From: Quercus robur
Lineage: Eukaryota; Streptophyta; Magnoliopsida; Fagales; Fagaceae
Length of the DNA: 64,000 bases
Assembly: GCF_932294415.1 (NCBI RefSeq)
Contig: NC_065536.1
Location: forward strand, 14,043,974-14,107,973
Reading direction: 5' to 3'
The translations under genes were made by a program, and so were the position numbers. Shown in pieces: positions 48,967-62,415 of this stretch. The number at the start of each line of letters is the position of its first letter. Position 1 is the first letter of the stretch. The notes under the pieces are model-generated. The model had not been told where the DNA came from. It did not search any database and was given only the letters and a program-made list of their open reading frames with translations.

Positions 48967-51900
48967 ATGAAGAGCCAGGCCAACAAAGGAAACAAGAGCA
49001 ACAACAACAACAACAACAATAACAATAGCTATAATCTTAACCACCAAAATAACCACCACCACCACCACCACCACAGTAACGGTTTTATACCTAATTCTTT
49101 GAAATTTATATCCTCCTGTATCAAAACCGCCTCCTCCGGTGTACGTTCCGCCAGCGCCTCCGTCGCCGCTTCTATCTCCGGCGACAATAATCACTTCCAT
49201 AAAGACCAGGTTTAACCCCCTTTTTGTTATTTATTAGATTCTTTTTGTGAAGTTTGAATTTTTTGTTGGGATTTGGGGATTCTGTTTGATTGCGGAGAAA
49301 AACATGGAAGAGAGAATGAAAATCGAGGGAATTTTTGTGGTTTAATTGTTGTGCTTGGCTGCTGAGAAATGTTGAGACTCAAAATTCAAGTTTCGGAGTG
49401 AAATTTAATTTTTATATTTTGCAATTAGTTATTGTTTTTGGTTATATTATGGAGCTGAAGATTGCATTTAAAAAAAATGTATATATATGTTGGAGCATTG
49501 GAAATAATTGAAGTGCTGATTGATTACTAGGGCAAGTGAAATGTAGTAAATAATTCTATGGTTGGCAAATATTGGATGGTTTGTATTGTAAACGTAATTT
49601 GTATATAGTTCTGTTTGGGTGTTGAGAGAATTGCGGGAATGGATAGAATTGAAAATGAAATGGAAGCCTTCGGTTTATGTTTTAGTGTTGTTTTGGCTTA
49701 GTTGAAGTGGAAGGAATTTGATGTTTTAAGGAGTCATGTTTGGTTGCTGAGAAAGTTTAGGAAAAAAGAGGAAATTGAAATGTAGTAGAGGAACCTTTTG
49801 TTTTAATTTTAAATTTTCCCTTAAAATTTTGTATTTTTTGGACTAGCTTCATTATTGAAGTTTTGTGGGAACAAGAGATAGGTGATTGGGTTTTAGTTGA
49901 GAGGAGGAATTTGTTTATAATGTGAAGTCTACCACTTTCTTGGTGACCAAATTGAGCATTGGGTTGTGTTAGTTGAAATGATGGATTTAGATTGGTTTGA
50001 TTATTTGATGAAAGAAATAAATGAGATACCGATTGATTTCTAGAATAGAGCAACTTAAAAATAGTTGCCAAGAGCCTTGTAGCTCAACTGGCACCTCCTG
50101 ATGTTTCCAATAAAGTTGTCTAGTGTTCAAATCCCCCTCCCCCAACCAATGAATTATAAAAAAAAAAAGGGTAAGTTAATAGTAGTTTTAATCGTTTTAT
50201 TATTAGCTGTTAATATTGGACTATTTATTGTAAATTAAATTGAGGGTACTAGGTTTGTGTTTGTTGAAAAGGATGTTTTAAAAGAGATTTATATGTTTGG
50301 GGGCAAGAAGTGATGTTGAATTTATGATGCCCTAATGTTTAATTCTTTTACCCATTATGTTTATGGTTCACTTTTATGTCCAACAACATGTAGTATGACT
50401 TTTAATTTAGTTGTTTGAACAGCATAATAATTACATCAGTCAGTTGTTGGTATTTGGTCATTTTAACATTAGGTATTTAGAGCTCTGTCAGTAAAGACTC
50501 CATTAATTGATGCTAATACTGCCAAAGTGGCATTTGGCAGCCAGAGGGTATCTGGTTATCCTTGCTTCGTCCTATAATCATAGTGAAGTGAAGATGCTTA
50601 TTTTAATTATTTTCCAGTTATCACATTTATAAATAAAAAATATGATGATAGCTGGTTATTTTGAACCTGAATCTTCTCTCATATACTGACTGAGAGGTAT
50701 ATTGCTTTTCATGAATTGTGGATAAGCATGACTGAAATTTTTTTATTCAATCTCATGACTATCATGTTGACTTTAGACACATACAATCAGTGCCTGTTAC
50801 TGCCTGGTAAAATCCATGGTACTCTCTCTGTCTTGTGTCCAATATTGAAAGATATGAAGTGCTCATAGAAATTCAGAAATAATTTGGAAGCATCAGTTTT
50901 CTGGCCATCAATATTTTTCCTTTGTGTCTGTCAATTAAATGGGTTGATTATAGTTTTAATTTCTCAGTGTGTCAAGTAGGTGTGAGCAGTGGGTATAGAT
51001 TGGGGGGTGAGGTGAGGATGGCTTTAATTTGCAAATCACAACTAGTGAGAAGAGACTTAGTATATCCTCTTTGGCTATTGAAGATTTGCTTTTCAAAAAA
51101 CCATATTAGCAGGGTAGAGTATAAGCTTTGTCCTTTAATTGAGCTAATATTTAATTCTCCCACCCCATCAATGTCTTCATGGTTTTATGGTTGCTCTTTG
51201 TATGTAGACTCTTTATTGTGCATTACATTTTTTTATTTATTGGTAAGTTACACACGCAATCAATGGGTCTATTGCATTATTTGTAGTACCATGATCTAAA
51301 TTATTTTGCCCAAACAGGTATTATGGGCTGGCTTTGACAGATTAGAGCTTGGTCCCTCTGCCTTTAAGCATGTTCTCTTACTTGGTTACTCCAATGGCTT
51401 CCAAGTCCTTGATGTTGAAGATGCATCTAACGTCAGTGAACTTGTTTCGAGGCGCGATGATCCTGTTACATTTTTACAGATGCAGCCCCTCCCTGCAAAA
51501 GCCGAGGGTCATGAAGGATTCAGAGCATCCCATCCTTTACTCTTGGTTGTTGCAGATGAATCAAAGAGCTCAGACCTGATGCAAAGTGCAAGAGATGGGT
51601 TGGTCAGAGATGGTTTTACGGAGCCTCAAATAGGAAGCAGTGTCATCTCTCCTACAGCTGTTCGATTTTACTCACTAAGGTCTCACAATTATGTTCATGT
51701 TCTGAGATTTCGGTCAACTGTGTATATGGTTAGATGCAGTCCTCAGATAGTGGCTGTGGGTCTTGCAACACAAGTAAGCATTAGCTTACGCCAAGTATTT
51801 AAAGTTACTATATTGTGCTTGTGTTTGAAGTATATCTCTTACCTTTATCGTTGACAAAACATGGCACAATGGATGACAATCTGTGTTGAATAATTCACTA

Positions 51901-54900
51901 AATAACTTCAACAACCTAGAGGAATTAATTTGATGGTTGCTGAATTGGTGGTTGTTAATCAGAACAGTTATTGGAGGAAGGCTATATTGTTGAGATGCGA
52001 AAATTTTGTTATTTTTATTTGAGTAAGTTCACAAATGGAGTAATATAAATCTTTCTAGTATCTCATATTTTCTTTTAATTTTTTGTTTTTCTGCCAGATA
52101 TACTGCTTTGATGCTCTGACTCTTGAGAATAAGTTCAGTGTTCTCACTTATCCTGTCCCTGAATTGGGAGGCCAAGGAGTGGTTGGGGTCAATATTGGCT
52201 ATGGACCCATGGCAGTAGGCCCCAGGTGGTTAGCTTATGCTTCCAACAACCCATTGTTGTCAAACACAGGCCGCCTGAGTCCACAAAGTCTTACTCCTCC
52301 AGGTGTCAGTCCATCAACTTCACCTGGCAGTGGAAGTCTTGTTGCTCGATATGCCATGGAGTCTAGTAAGCATTTAGCTGCTGGGTTAATAAATCTGGGT
52401 GACATGGGTTATAAAACCTTGTCAAAATATTGTCAAGAGCTTATACCTGATGGTTCTAATTCTCCTGTGTCATCAAACTCAAGTTGGAAAGTTGCTCGGG
52501 TTGCATCACACTCTCCAGACACAGATAATGCTGGAATGGTTAGTTTTATAATCTGACAACCATAATTCTCAATGTTACATGGGAATCTCATAGTTGCTAC
52601 ACAACATGTTCCAGATGAAAGAAAGCTGTTTTAAGTCACTTATATTAATTTTTCTCAATAGCGTTTTTTTTTTTGGTTAAGTTAAGTTACACACACACAC
52701 ACACACACACCCAAATTTGCTCAATATTTTGTGAGAGTAAAGATACATTTATCACAGGGATGTGACAGATTTCTGCTACCATTAGAACTGAGAAAGTCTT
52801 CTAATTTAGAAAAAAAAAAAAACGTTTATTGCAGGTTGTTGTCAAAGATTTTGTTTCCAGAGCTGTTGTCTCACAATTTAGGGCCCATACTAGTCCAATT
52901 TCTGCTTTGTGTTTTGACCCAAGTGGAACACTTCTAGTTACTGCCTCAATACATGGGAACAATATAAACATTTTCCGGATTATGCCATCCAGCTCACGAA
53001 ATGGATCATTAACTCAACCTTATGATTGGGGCTCTTCTTATGTGCACCTTTACAAGCTCCACCGTGGCATGACATCAGCTGTATGTTCCTACCCACTCTG
53101 ACTCCTGACCCTTGTGTTTTCTATGTCCATGATTGTTCTCTTTTCCCTTGTGCTTAACGCAGGTAATACAAGACATTTGTTTTAGTAACTACAGTCAGTG
53201 GGTTGCCATTGTTTCATCCAGGGGAACTTGCCATATTTTTGCTCTTTCCCCTTTTGGTGGTGAGACGGTTCTCCAAATGCAGAACTCTGATGCTGATGGT
53301 CCTGCCCTTTTGCCGGCTGTATCTCGACCATGGTGGTTCACTCCATCTTTAATGATAAACCAACAATCTCTTTCTCCCCCGCCCCCACCACCAGTAACCC
53401 TCTCTGTGGTCAGCAGAATTAAAAATAGTAACTCTGGGTGGCTCAACCAAGTTAGTAATGCTGCCTCTTCTGCAGCAGGAAAGGTTTCCATTCCATCTGG
53501 TGCTGTTGGTGCTGTTTTTCATAACTCTGTCCCTCATGATCTGCTACCTGCTCACTTAAAAGTCAATTCTTTGGAGCACCTATTGGTTTACACTCCTTCT
53601 GGTCATACAATTCAATATAAACTACTCCCAACAATGGGAGGAGATTCAAGTGAAGCTGCTTCCAGAACTGTGCCAGGTTCTTCTGTGCAAATGCAAGACG
53701 ATGAGTTGCGAGTAAAAGTTGAACCGGTTCAATGGTGGGATGTTTGCCGAAGAAGTTCTTGGCCTGAGAGAGAGGAATGCATTTCTGGGATTACTCTTGG
53801 CAGAAACGAAACTGCGGAGACAGTCATGGATGTTTCTGATTGTGAGGATAATGATATTGGAAATAAGGAGTTCATAAAGCCTCATGAACGATCTCATTTA
53901 TATCTCTCCAATGCAGAGGTGCAGATTAGCTCTGGTAGGATACCAATCTGGCAAAAATCTAAGGTACTCGTTATGGATTTTATAGTGAGACACTTCTCGT
54001 CACAGTCGGCAACTATGTTTATAATTCTTTCATCTGTATTTTAGATATCTTTCTCCACGATGAGTCCTCTGGGAGCTAATGAGCAGAATTTCACTGAAAA
54101 TATTACTGCTGGAGAGATTGAAATAGAGAAGGTTCCTGTTCATGAGGTTGAGATTAGGCAGAGGGATTTATTGCCTGTTTTTGACCATTTCCTCAGAATT
54201 CAGTCTGATTGGGGTGACAGGTAATTGTCATTTCATACCTGTGCTCAATCTCTCATCAAGTAATAACTAAACTATTAGCAGTTGATAGAAGGAATTATTT
54301 TTTTTGAAATTTCTGTTCTAGCAGGAAAATGATATTAATTGTTTCACTCACATTCTTCTTTTATATTAGTTTTAGCATCATGTTGATCAGTGTTGTTGGT
54401 ATTTATCGTTCTTATTGGCCTTCTGTGATATCAGTTCTTGTGATGAAATGTCTTCTCAAACCCAAGGTGTCATCTAATTACATGTGGTATCCCACTGGAC
54501 TACCATGTCACAGACTGCCTGTAGTTCATAACTAGTAACAGAAAACCTTTTTGTTGGGTCTCTTGTCTTGGAAAGCGTGTTTTGGCATACAAAGTTAATA
54601 TCCTACACACATAACTAATATATATATATATATATATATATGCGTGGGTGATTTCAATGATACCACAATAAAAACCAATACCAGTTCCCCTCAAGCCAGG
54701 ATGTATATGTCATACAATTGACTTTTCCGAATGTGTATGGGATGGCTTCCAATAGAGAGGCATCGGTGGCCTCTTCTCTTGAGCGGCTGGGGATAGAGGA
54801 ACGGAGAAGCTAGAATGTTCATTTTTTTCGAAGACCAAATGATTGGAAAATGGGTGATGTGGATGATTTTCTCCGCACCTTGGGTATAAGTCTACCTCCC

Positions 54901-57900
54901 ACTGAGAATGGAGACCGTATGCGATGGAAGTTGACAAAGAATGGGGATTTTGTTGTCCGATCGTTTTACAATAAGTTAAGAAGACCTTTGCCCATTACTT
55001 TTCCTTGGAAAGGTGTATGGAAGGTTAAGGCTCCTCGGCGTGTCTCCTTCTTTGTGTGGACTGCTGTGTGGGATAAGATCCTTACAGGTGATAATTTGAA
55101 GGGTAGAGGGATGCATTTTGTTGACTGGTGCATTATGTGCCGTTGTAATGGGGAGATGGTGGATCATTTGCTACTTCATTGTGGTAAGGCTCATAGGTTG
55201 TGGAGTTAAGTGTTTAGATCTTTTGGGTTTTCATGGGTTTTGCCAAGAACGGTTGTAGATACTCTCTTTGGTTGGTGGAATTGGCCCGGAAAACACTTGT
55301 CTAGCATTTGGAATCTAGCTCCTTTGTGTTAATGTGGTGTCTTTGGAGGGAGCGGAATTGGAGGACTTTTGAGGACTTGGAAAGCTCAGACGACCAATTA
55401 TTGGCTTCTTTCAGTGGCTCCCTGTTTGATTGGTCGAGGGCTTGGGCAATCACCTCTAGTGACTCTCTCCTATGTTCCTTAGCTCTCTCCTTTGCATTTA
55501 GTTTCTTTCCCCTTTCTTTTTTCTCTTTTCTTAATCTGCTCTATCTGTATTGTTCTCTCTGCCTTATGTTTTTACGCATAAGGCAGTGTTCTTGAATATA
55601 TATCCTTATTACTTATCAAAAAAAAAGTATATGTCATACAATTCCCAACTTGTTACATAACAAATCCAAATGAATCTTACACAAAGCTTTGGTAAGTATA
55701 TTAGCTACTTGGGTTCCTCTAGAAATATTTGGGGTAGCAATTATGCTACTCTCCACTTTTTCTCAAACACTGTGATATTTTACCTCTACCACAGCCCCCT
55801 TCCCTTTGATCATGACCATGGCCTCCACGGCCACCTTTAGAGAATCCACCACCTCCCATTCTATTAGTAGTAGGAAAAGTGGATTTCTCACAATTTACTG
55901 GATGATAGTGAAATAGAATGCGACTTAGATAAGGAGGACTGTCTAAGTTGACCATGGACTTTGCCGAGAGATTGAAATTCCTTCACTAGGTGAAAGATTG
56001 GAGGCAAGCAAGAGAGAATGGGCAACATGCATATAGTTTCTTTGCTTTTGCATGGTTTTAATTTCAGCAGAGATAGGCTGGTAAAGGATAAGCTCTTCAC
56101 ATATACCTTTAAACATTGCATGATAATCTTCCAAAGAGAGATCATTAAAAGCAAGGGAGAAGTAATTTTGGTGGCAATCATAAATATGTCTGAGGTTATT
56201 AACATTGTAATACAGCTCTTGAGCCTTGTCAAGTTTTGCAGTGGGCAGAAAAAGTAAATTACAGCTTCCATATTGTTCCATAAACAATTCCTGATCTGTG
56301 CTTCCTCTACAACACACCACCACCCCCCCCCCCCCCCCCCCCCCCCCCCCAAAGAAAAAAAAAGGACATAGGTTCATCAGTTAAATAATTAAACTTCTTT
56401 CAGCTGAGTAAAAAGACCTCAACAGCTTAGCCACTGGGCATAATTGCTTCTATTGAGAGGAATTGAAGCAGTGGAAATGATATCAGCATATAATAAAAAA
56501 TTGGGTTGTATACCCTCTTTGGACTCCATTATTACCACAAACCTCAATAAAAAATAAATAATAGGTGGACTCCAAGCAACATAGACAATTCAGATCGACA
56601 CATACTGATTCGTCAACGATAGGGAAAGGTGACACAGCACATAGTGGCCAGAGAACTCATCTGAGCTTTTAGTCTGACGGAGGGATTTGTTGAAACCATC
56701 ACAGGTTCAATCGACACTAGAGAGCATCTTTGCGACCGATCTGGTGATTTCTTGTCTATTTGTAGTAGTAGTGGTGAGGGTTGGGCTTTGAGCTTCTGAC
56801 AGGTAATGTCTCATCAGATTCAGGTGACTTGATTTGTGTGGCAAGAAGTAAAAGTAGGGGTCTAGTACCATGAATCAGGAAGTGTGTTTTGGGCATAAAA
56901 AGTTAATTACCCTAACACATAAATATTATATATATGTGGGTGATTACAATGACATTACTATTTTGCCTGTTACGTAATAGTTAATACAAACTCATAACAA
57001 GGTCTTTGTTATTAGCTTGTAATATTTGGTAGTGAAGCATTTCTGGCTAGATGCATGGTGCTTCTATAGAACATGTCCATTTTATATTCTTGCTTGGTAA
57101 GAATACATTTATACATCTAAACATGCCTTGTATGCATCTACATTCTAGAACTTCAAGAAAAATCTCTTGGATTTTAATGCATGTTTGTCATGTAACTAAC
57201 ATGGTGGAGAATGCTAGTTCTTTAATTTATTTTGGGAATGATAGTCTCTGGAGGCACATAGTGGAGAAATGATATGGTGAGTTGTTTGGCTATTGGACTA
57301 GTAGGCAAGTATGGACATTGAAAATTAACAAGGAGACTGATGTGGTCCTAATGTTTTATTTTTCAAGTTTGGATGTGTTGACTCATCTATTTTGGCCTGA
57401 CATTTGGCTGGAGATTATTAGGGATTTTTATCCCAATATGTGAGAGAGAGAGAGAGAGAAAATCTTCTATTAATTTGAAACTATACTATATGACTATATA
57501 GGCATTTCATAAATGGATTTTCTTTAGGAGCACTGCCTTACTTTTGGTTTGGGCGGCTGCTCTTGAGAAAATTCTGACAATTGATAATCTGATCAAGCAA
57601 GATTTACAGTGTTAATTTGTGAAGTATGCACAAAAGTTTGGGAATGTAAATATCAAAGATTTTTATATTTATACATTTAAATTCAATTAATACATACATA
57701 TATATATAGGTGACAATGTGGCATCATCATTTTTGCGGAATTTTGTTTTTGGGTTGGGGGGGTGGTGGAGGTGGGGGATGGATTCTGCCACTATTATCTG
57801 ATCTTTTTTTCTTCATGTTTGTTGATTTTTTGCATATTTATTTTTCATTGTCAAACATGGGTTTTTGTTGTTGTTGTTACGGAGGTCTCTTTATTGAGTT

Positions 57901-60900
57901 GAAATAAATGTTTTTGAGATTTTAGTTCAAGTTTTCCCATGCACTTGACACCAATGATGCACTTATGTTTTAGATTTCATTGATTCTGTTTCTTTTCAAG
58001 TTTCAACTGTACTTCAAGAATATTGTCATTTTTGGGGAGAGCTTCATGTACGCATTCTGTGTGCAACTATACATGAGGTTTCACATCTATTCTAATAGAC
58101 CTTTTATTACTTAACAAAAGAAAATGGCAAGGTGGTTTTTCTTGCATGCTTCATATGTCCTTGGTGATTTTAACGAACTGATTAAAAGAAAGAAGTTTCT
58201 CCTGTTATGTTTTATGTAGAGATGATAAATATTGTATATGTGCGCGTGAATATATATAATATCGGTTGGGTTTAAGTTACTCCTAGTGTTACTCATATCA
58301 ATGTACGTGACTCAATAACTTTTTGTTAGATGCATTTTTTTTGGGACAAATTCACTGTTAGATTACATTCTCCTTGTACACTATAGGCATGACAATTAGA
58401 AATTAATAACTATATCATCAATAAAATGTTAAAAGTTCAAGTTTTTTGAATTTTAAAATTATATACAAAACATGAGTTTATGGATCAAAAGGTAAATAAC
58501 ATCTAATTGACATGAAATGTGGTGTGCGTTGTAAGAACTTAGAGAAATTGTGATCTAACAGTAGGATTTTTTAAATATTATAGCTAATAAAAATTTATTA
58601 GGTGCTGTAACTTCATGGAAAAGTCTAGTTGTAACTTGGTTCTTACCCTATATATATACTCCATGTGTGTTCTGGTTGGTATGTTGTTTGTTACATTTTG
58701 GTGAATGAAGTTATTTGCTACCTATCAAAAAATGTATAATTTTCTTCATCTTTTTATGTGTTTCATTTATATAAGCAGTGCTTGAAAGTTTTTTACAAGT
58801 AAAAGTTCATTTTATTGAAATGAGAAATTTTGGTTAGTACAGAGGAACTGTACTAGAGTAACTCCTAAAATATTGGACTCTCTTCTGGCTATAGTATTTT
58901 CCTAAGATACGAACTTTGGAACTTCAGAACCTTAAGTAAGTTTAATTACATGCGTGTTTAGTTATCTTCTTCATTGTTGTTCCAATTTGTCTGTTAGTGA
59001 CGGTTTAAAGTTTTAATTATAGACCTATTCCATTTTCAAAATTTCAGATTAGATTCTTTTTATTTCTGTTTCTTGTTTCATGACATACAAAACTCATACT
59101 AAAACCACTGAATATTCTGTCTCATCCTACCCGAAAAAACCAACTTGGACCTCAGCCTAGAGATGTACAGACACACAGTGGAAATGAGCAATTTTGGCTC
59201 AATAGGATGGACATCTGCAAGTGAGAAGAATGATCACATTATGGTGGACATCTATGCCTTAAGGGTTACTACTTACTAGTGTGTAGTCCTTGAAGATGTG
59301 CTTGCTTCCATTTTGTGGCCTTGGTGAATTCTGAAGCTTTTAAAAATAGTGCATGCAATGATGATGTGAAATCACAATACAGGGTTGTTTTGCACTGCAG
59401 TGCTAGTTTTGCCTTAAGTATCCTAATGCAGTTTATTAGAAATGAAGTTGATGGAAGCTACACAATTTAGCTTCTGGATTGGATGAGATGCTGTTTTGTT
59501 TAGTGTCAGGCAGATGCCTGTCATCCGTGTCTTGTTGAGATGCAGTTTCTGAAAATTGCTGATGAGAGAGAGATTGATTTTCTTTCCCTTGATTGTCGTA
59601 TTCAAGGAAGTAAGCATGCTAAAATACTATGCTTGTCTCAAGTTGAATCAGTGGCAGTGTTACACATGTGCAGGCAAAAACAACTTTTTTTCTTTAAGAA
59701 ATATAGAATATTGTTAGGATAAAATCATCCCCATCAGATGTGAAATGTATGAGGGAACTTACGAGGAAAACCAGAAAATGAATCCGAATCACTGTAATCA
59801 GATATTTTGCAGTGTTGCTAAAAGGGTGTTTTACACACTCTTAAGCTCAAAGATTGAAGCCCAAAGCCCTCAATGGTTCACTAGGCCAAAAAAAAGCTCA
59901 TTTAATGAAGTGCTTTAGGCACGCTTTTTTGGAGCTTTTTGAAGAAGCACAAAGCATGCCTAGGCACGCTTTTTTATTTTATTGCTAAAATAGATATGGA
60001 TCATCAAAATTAATTGCTTGATCTTGAAAGAAATGACATGAACCAATTATTTACTACACAACCACTATCCTGAGGGTGTTTTATTACACAAACAATTTTT
60101 TATTTTTTTATTTACATGTCATAAGATATGAACAAGGTTAATTTACAATTTGTGCTTTTTTGGTCTTTGACTTATAGATGTATTTTGATTGAATTATATA
60201 CACCATTTGATCATAACTATCATGTTTATGTACTTTTATAAAGTACAAGAGAATTATATAAAATTATCATGTTTAAACTTTCTATGACTAGATCATTGTG
60301 ATATTGACCATTGATAATTGTTTTCAATTTACTATATAAAAATTTTAAGAATTGAAACAACTTAGGTAAAAGTTGAACTTACAAACATTATACAATTACA
60401 CTTACCTAATAGGTAAAATATACAAGTTTTGAGTTATTATCACTATTTTTTATTATGTAACAAATATTTCTATTAGAAGTTATGGAATATTATATTTGAA
60501 AACTGTGCGGTTTACTTCAACTAGGCGCACGCTTTGCGCCTAGCTCTAAGAGGCATATTCACTTAAGTGCGCTTAACGCTTTTACCAACATTGATATTTA
60601 GATTTAGTTCCAGACAATCCAGATCCAGGTAATTTAGCGGTCGTGCTGTGAGTTGGAATGTACTATCCTCCCAACTGGATTACTAACCACGATATTTGGA
60701 TTTCAAAATCTTTGTTCCACTAAGCATTGTTGGTCATCCGGTCAATACATGCTGCTATCTCACTCACTGTTTGAAGTTATATCTTTGTTTGATTTATCTT
60801 CTCAAATTTTGAAAAGTGACAAGTTTTATCTTCTTAAAATTTCAACAACGCAATTTGGGGTGTCAGACATTTCATAGAATGCATCCCTATATATATATGT

Positions 60901-62384
60901 AGAATTTGATTAGGTCCATAATATTTCCCTTTGGATGCTGAGTGATTTATGTGTTGTCAATAGAGAAAAGTTTTTGGGATCTCATGGACTAGTGTTTCCA
61001 AATTTCATTATGATTGTTTGATATGTGAAAAATAGAGTAGGGTTCCAACTCATGTTGTCCAAAAGTGTCCTTGGGCCATTTCTGCATCCTGTAATGTGAA
61101 GATTCAACCCATCCCATATCTTCTTCTGGGGATGAACTTTTCACAGCTTTCCAGGCTTGCTTTAGGACTCATTTAACTGGAATTATTTGCAGAATCTCTA
61201 CAACCTTGACACTCATGAGGTGTGGAGGCACATGTATGCCTGGGTTATCTATTTATATAATATAATCAAAATGGTTTTTTCTTACAAATTTTAACCAAAA
61301 ATCAACTTTCATGGTTGATTTGTGCAGGGGCCTTGTTGGCGGAGTATGCTCGAGTTCATCTTCTGATTCTCATGGAGCTAAAGAACAGTTCTCAGAAGAT
61401 GCCGTTATTTGCCACTCTAAGTTGGTATCACCTTGTGCAGCTGAAAACTCAGATGATAGTAAGATAAGCCTTTGAATGTGATAGTATCATCTTTTGATCC
61501 TTTGGAAATGCATTGCTAACTTGTTTATTTCCTGGCATTTTTATCAGGATTATCCCAGGAATTGTATCCATCCATTGTCCAATCTGGGAATGAAAATAAG
61601 GTGGAGAAAGGAGGGAGATCAGTTTTGTCATCACCTCTGCTGAATAATAACTGTATTAATAAAAATAGTAATTCAATTTCTGCCAAAAAACCTACAGCCG
61701 GTGCTTCTCTTGTTCAGGATGGTAATTTCACTGATAGTCTTTCCACTTTAACAAGTGATTCACTCTCTGCTGATAGAACTATTGCAAAAGGAGTTCAGTC
61801 ATCAAACAGTGGAGGGATCAGTGAAAATTCAAATATAAGTTCCAACCGTTCTGATATGAGTATGAATGTTCTTGATGAGGGACTAGTACATAATTCTCTA
61901 GACTTTGAGCAATTTTTTCAAGAGGGGTATTGTAAAGCACCACCTCATGATATAACTGAAGTTGTTACTGATGTGGACAGCAGTAGTAATCCCTGTGATA
62001 GGGAGAAATCTGAGGAAGATGGTGACAATGATGACATGCTTGGTGTATTTGCCTTCTCAGAGGAAGGTAGGAAATTGAAGCAATTTCTACATATTTGATC
62101 ATCCCTTAATCTATACATGATTTTTAGCATTACGGCGAAAACCAAAGATGCATATCTTTGATGAAAAAACCACTGATGCATCTGATCCTGCTGTTGGTGG
62201 ACATATAATATATCTTGATCATTTGGTACTTTCAAATGGAACCCTATTATTCAGATTATTCAGTATATATACTAAATATAGTAAGGATGCCGTTGAACTC
62301 TCGTTCAAATGGTACCTCCCAACTATAGGAATATGGTGGAGCATGAGTCGTGGATTCAAAACTCATTGGATACATGTGGAATCT

Positions 62385-62415
<31 letters not shown>

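Larger units (their letters stand above)
54564..57000 (-). mobile_element. Deleted copia element in ATG18-like intron 6
   Basis: Two similar direct repeats bracket the element, 54564-54683 and 56871 to about 57000 (shared GTGTTTTGG, GCATA, AAAGTTAAT, GTGGGTGATT, CAATGA). Next to the right repeat, minus reads TGGTACTAGACCCC, close to the initiator-tRNA primer site. Next to the left repeat, minus reads a purine tract (GAGGGGAAC). Internally, minus frames give a copia gag and the end of RNase H (ATPNISRGTQVANILTKALCKIHLDLLCNKLGIV), with protease, integrase and reverse transcriptase missing. It is therefore a deletion derivative, itself split by a LINE. The right border is approximate. Confidence 0.7.

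Noticed and set aside
48443..49200. Long minus frames rich in Val and Gly upstream of and over the first ATG18-like exon
   Set aside because: They come from GTG/GGT readings of CAC and AAC repeats and are antisense to a clear coding exon.
56304..56377. Poly-Gly protein start on the minus strand
   Set aside because: It is produced by a 26-base C homopolymer joined to the copia gag remnant.
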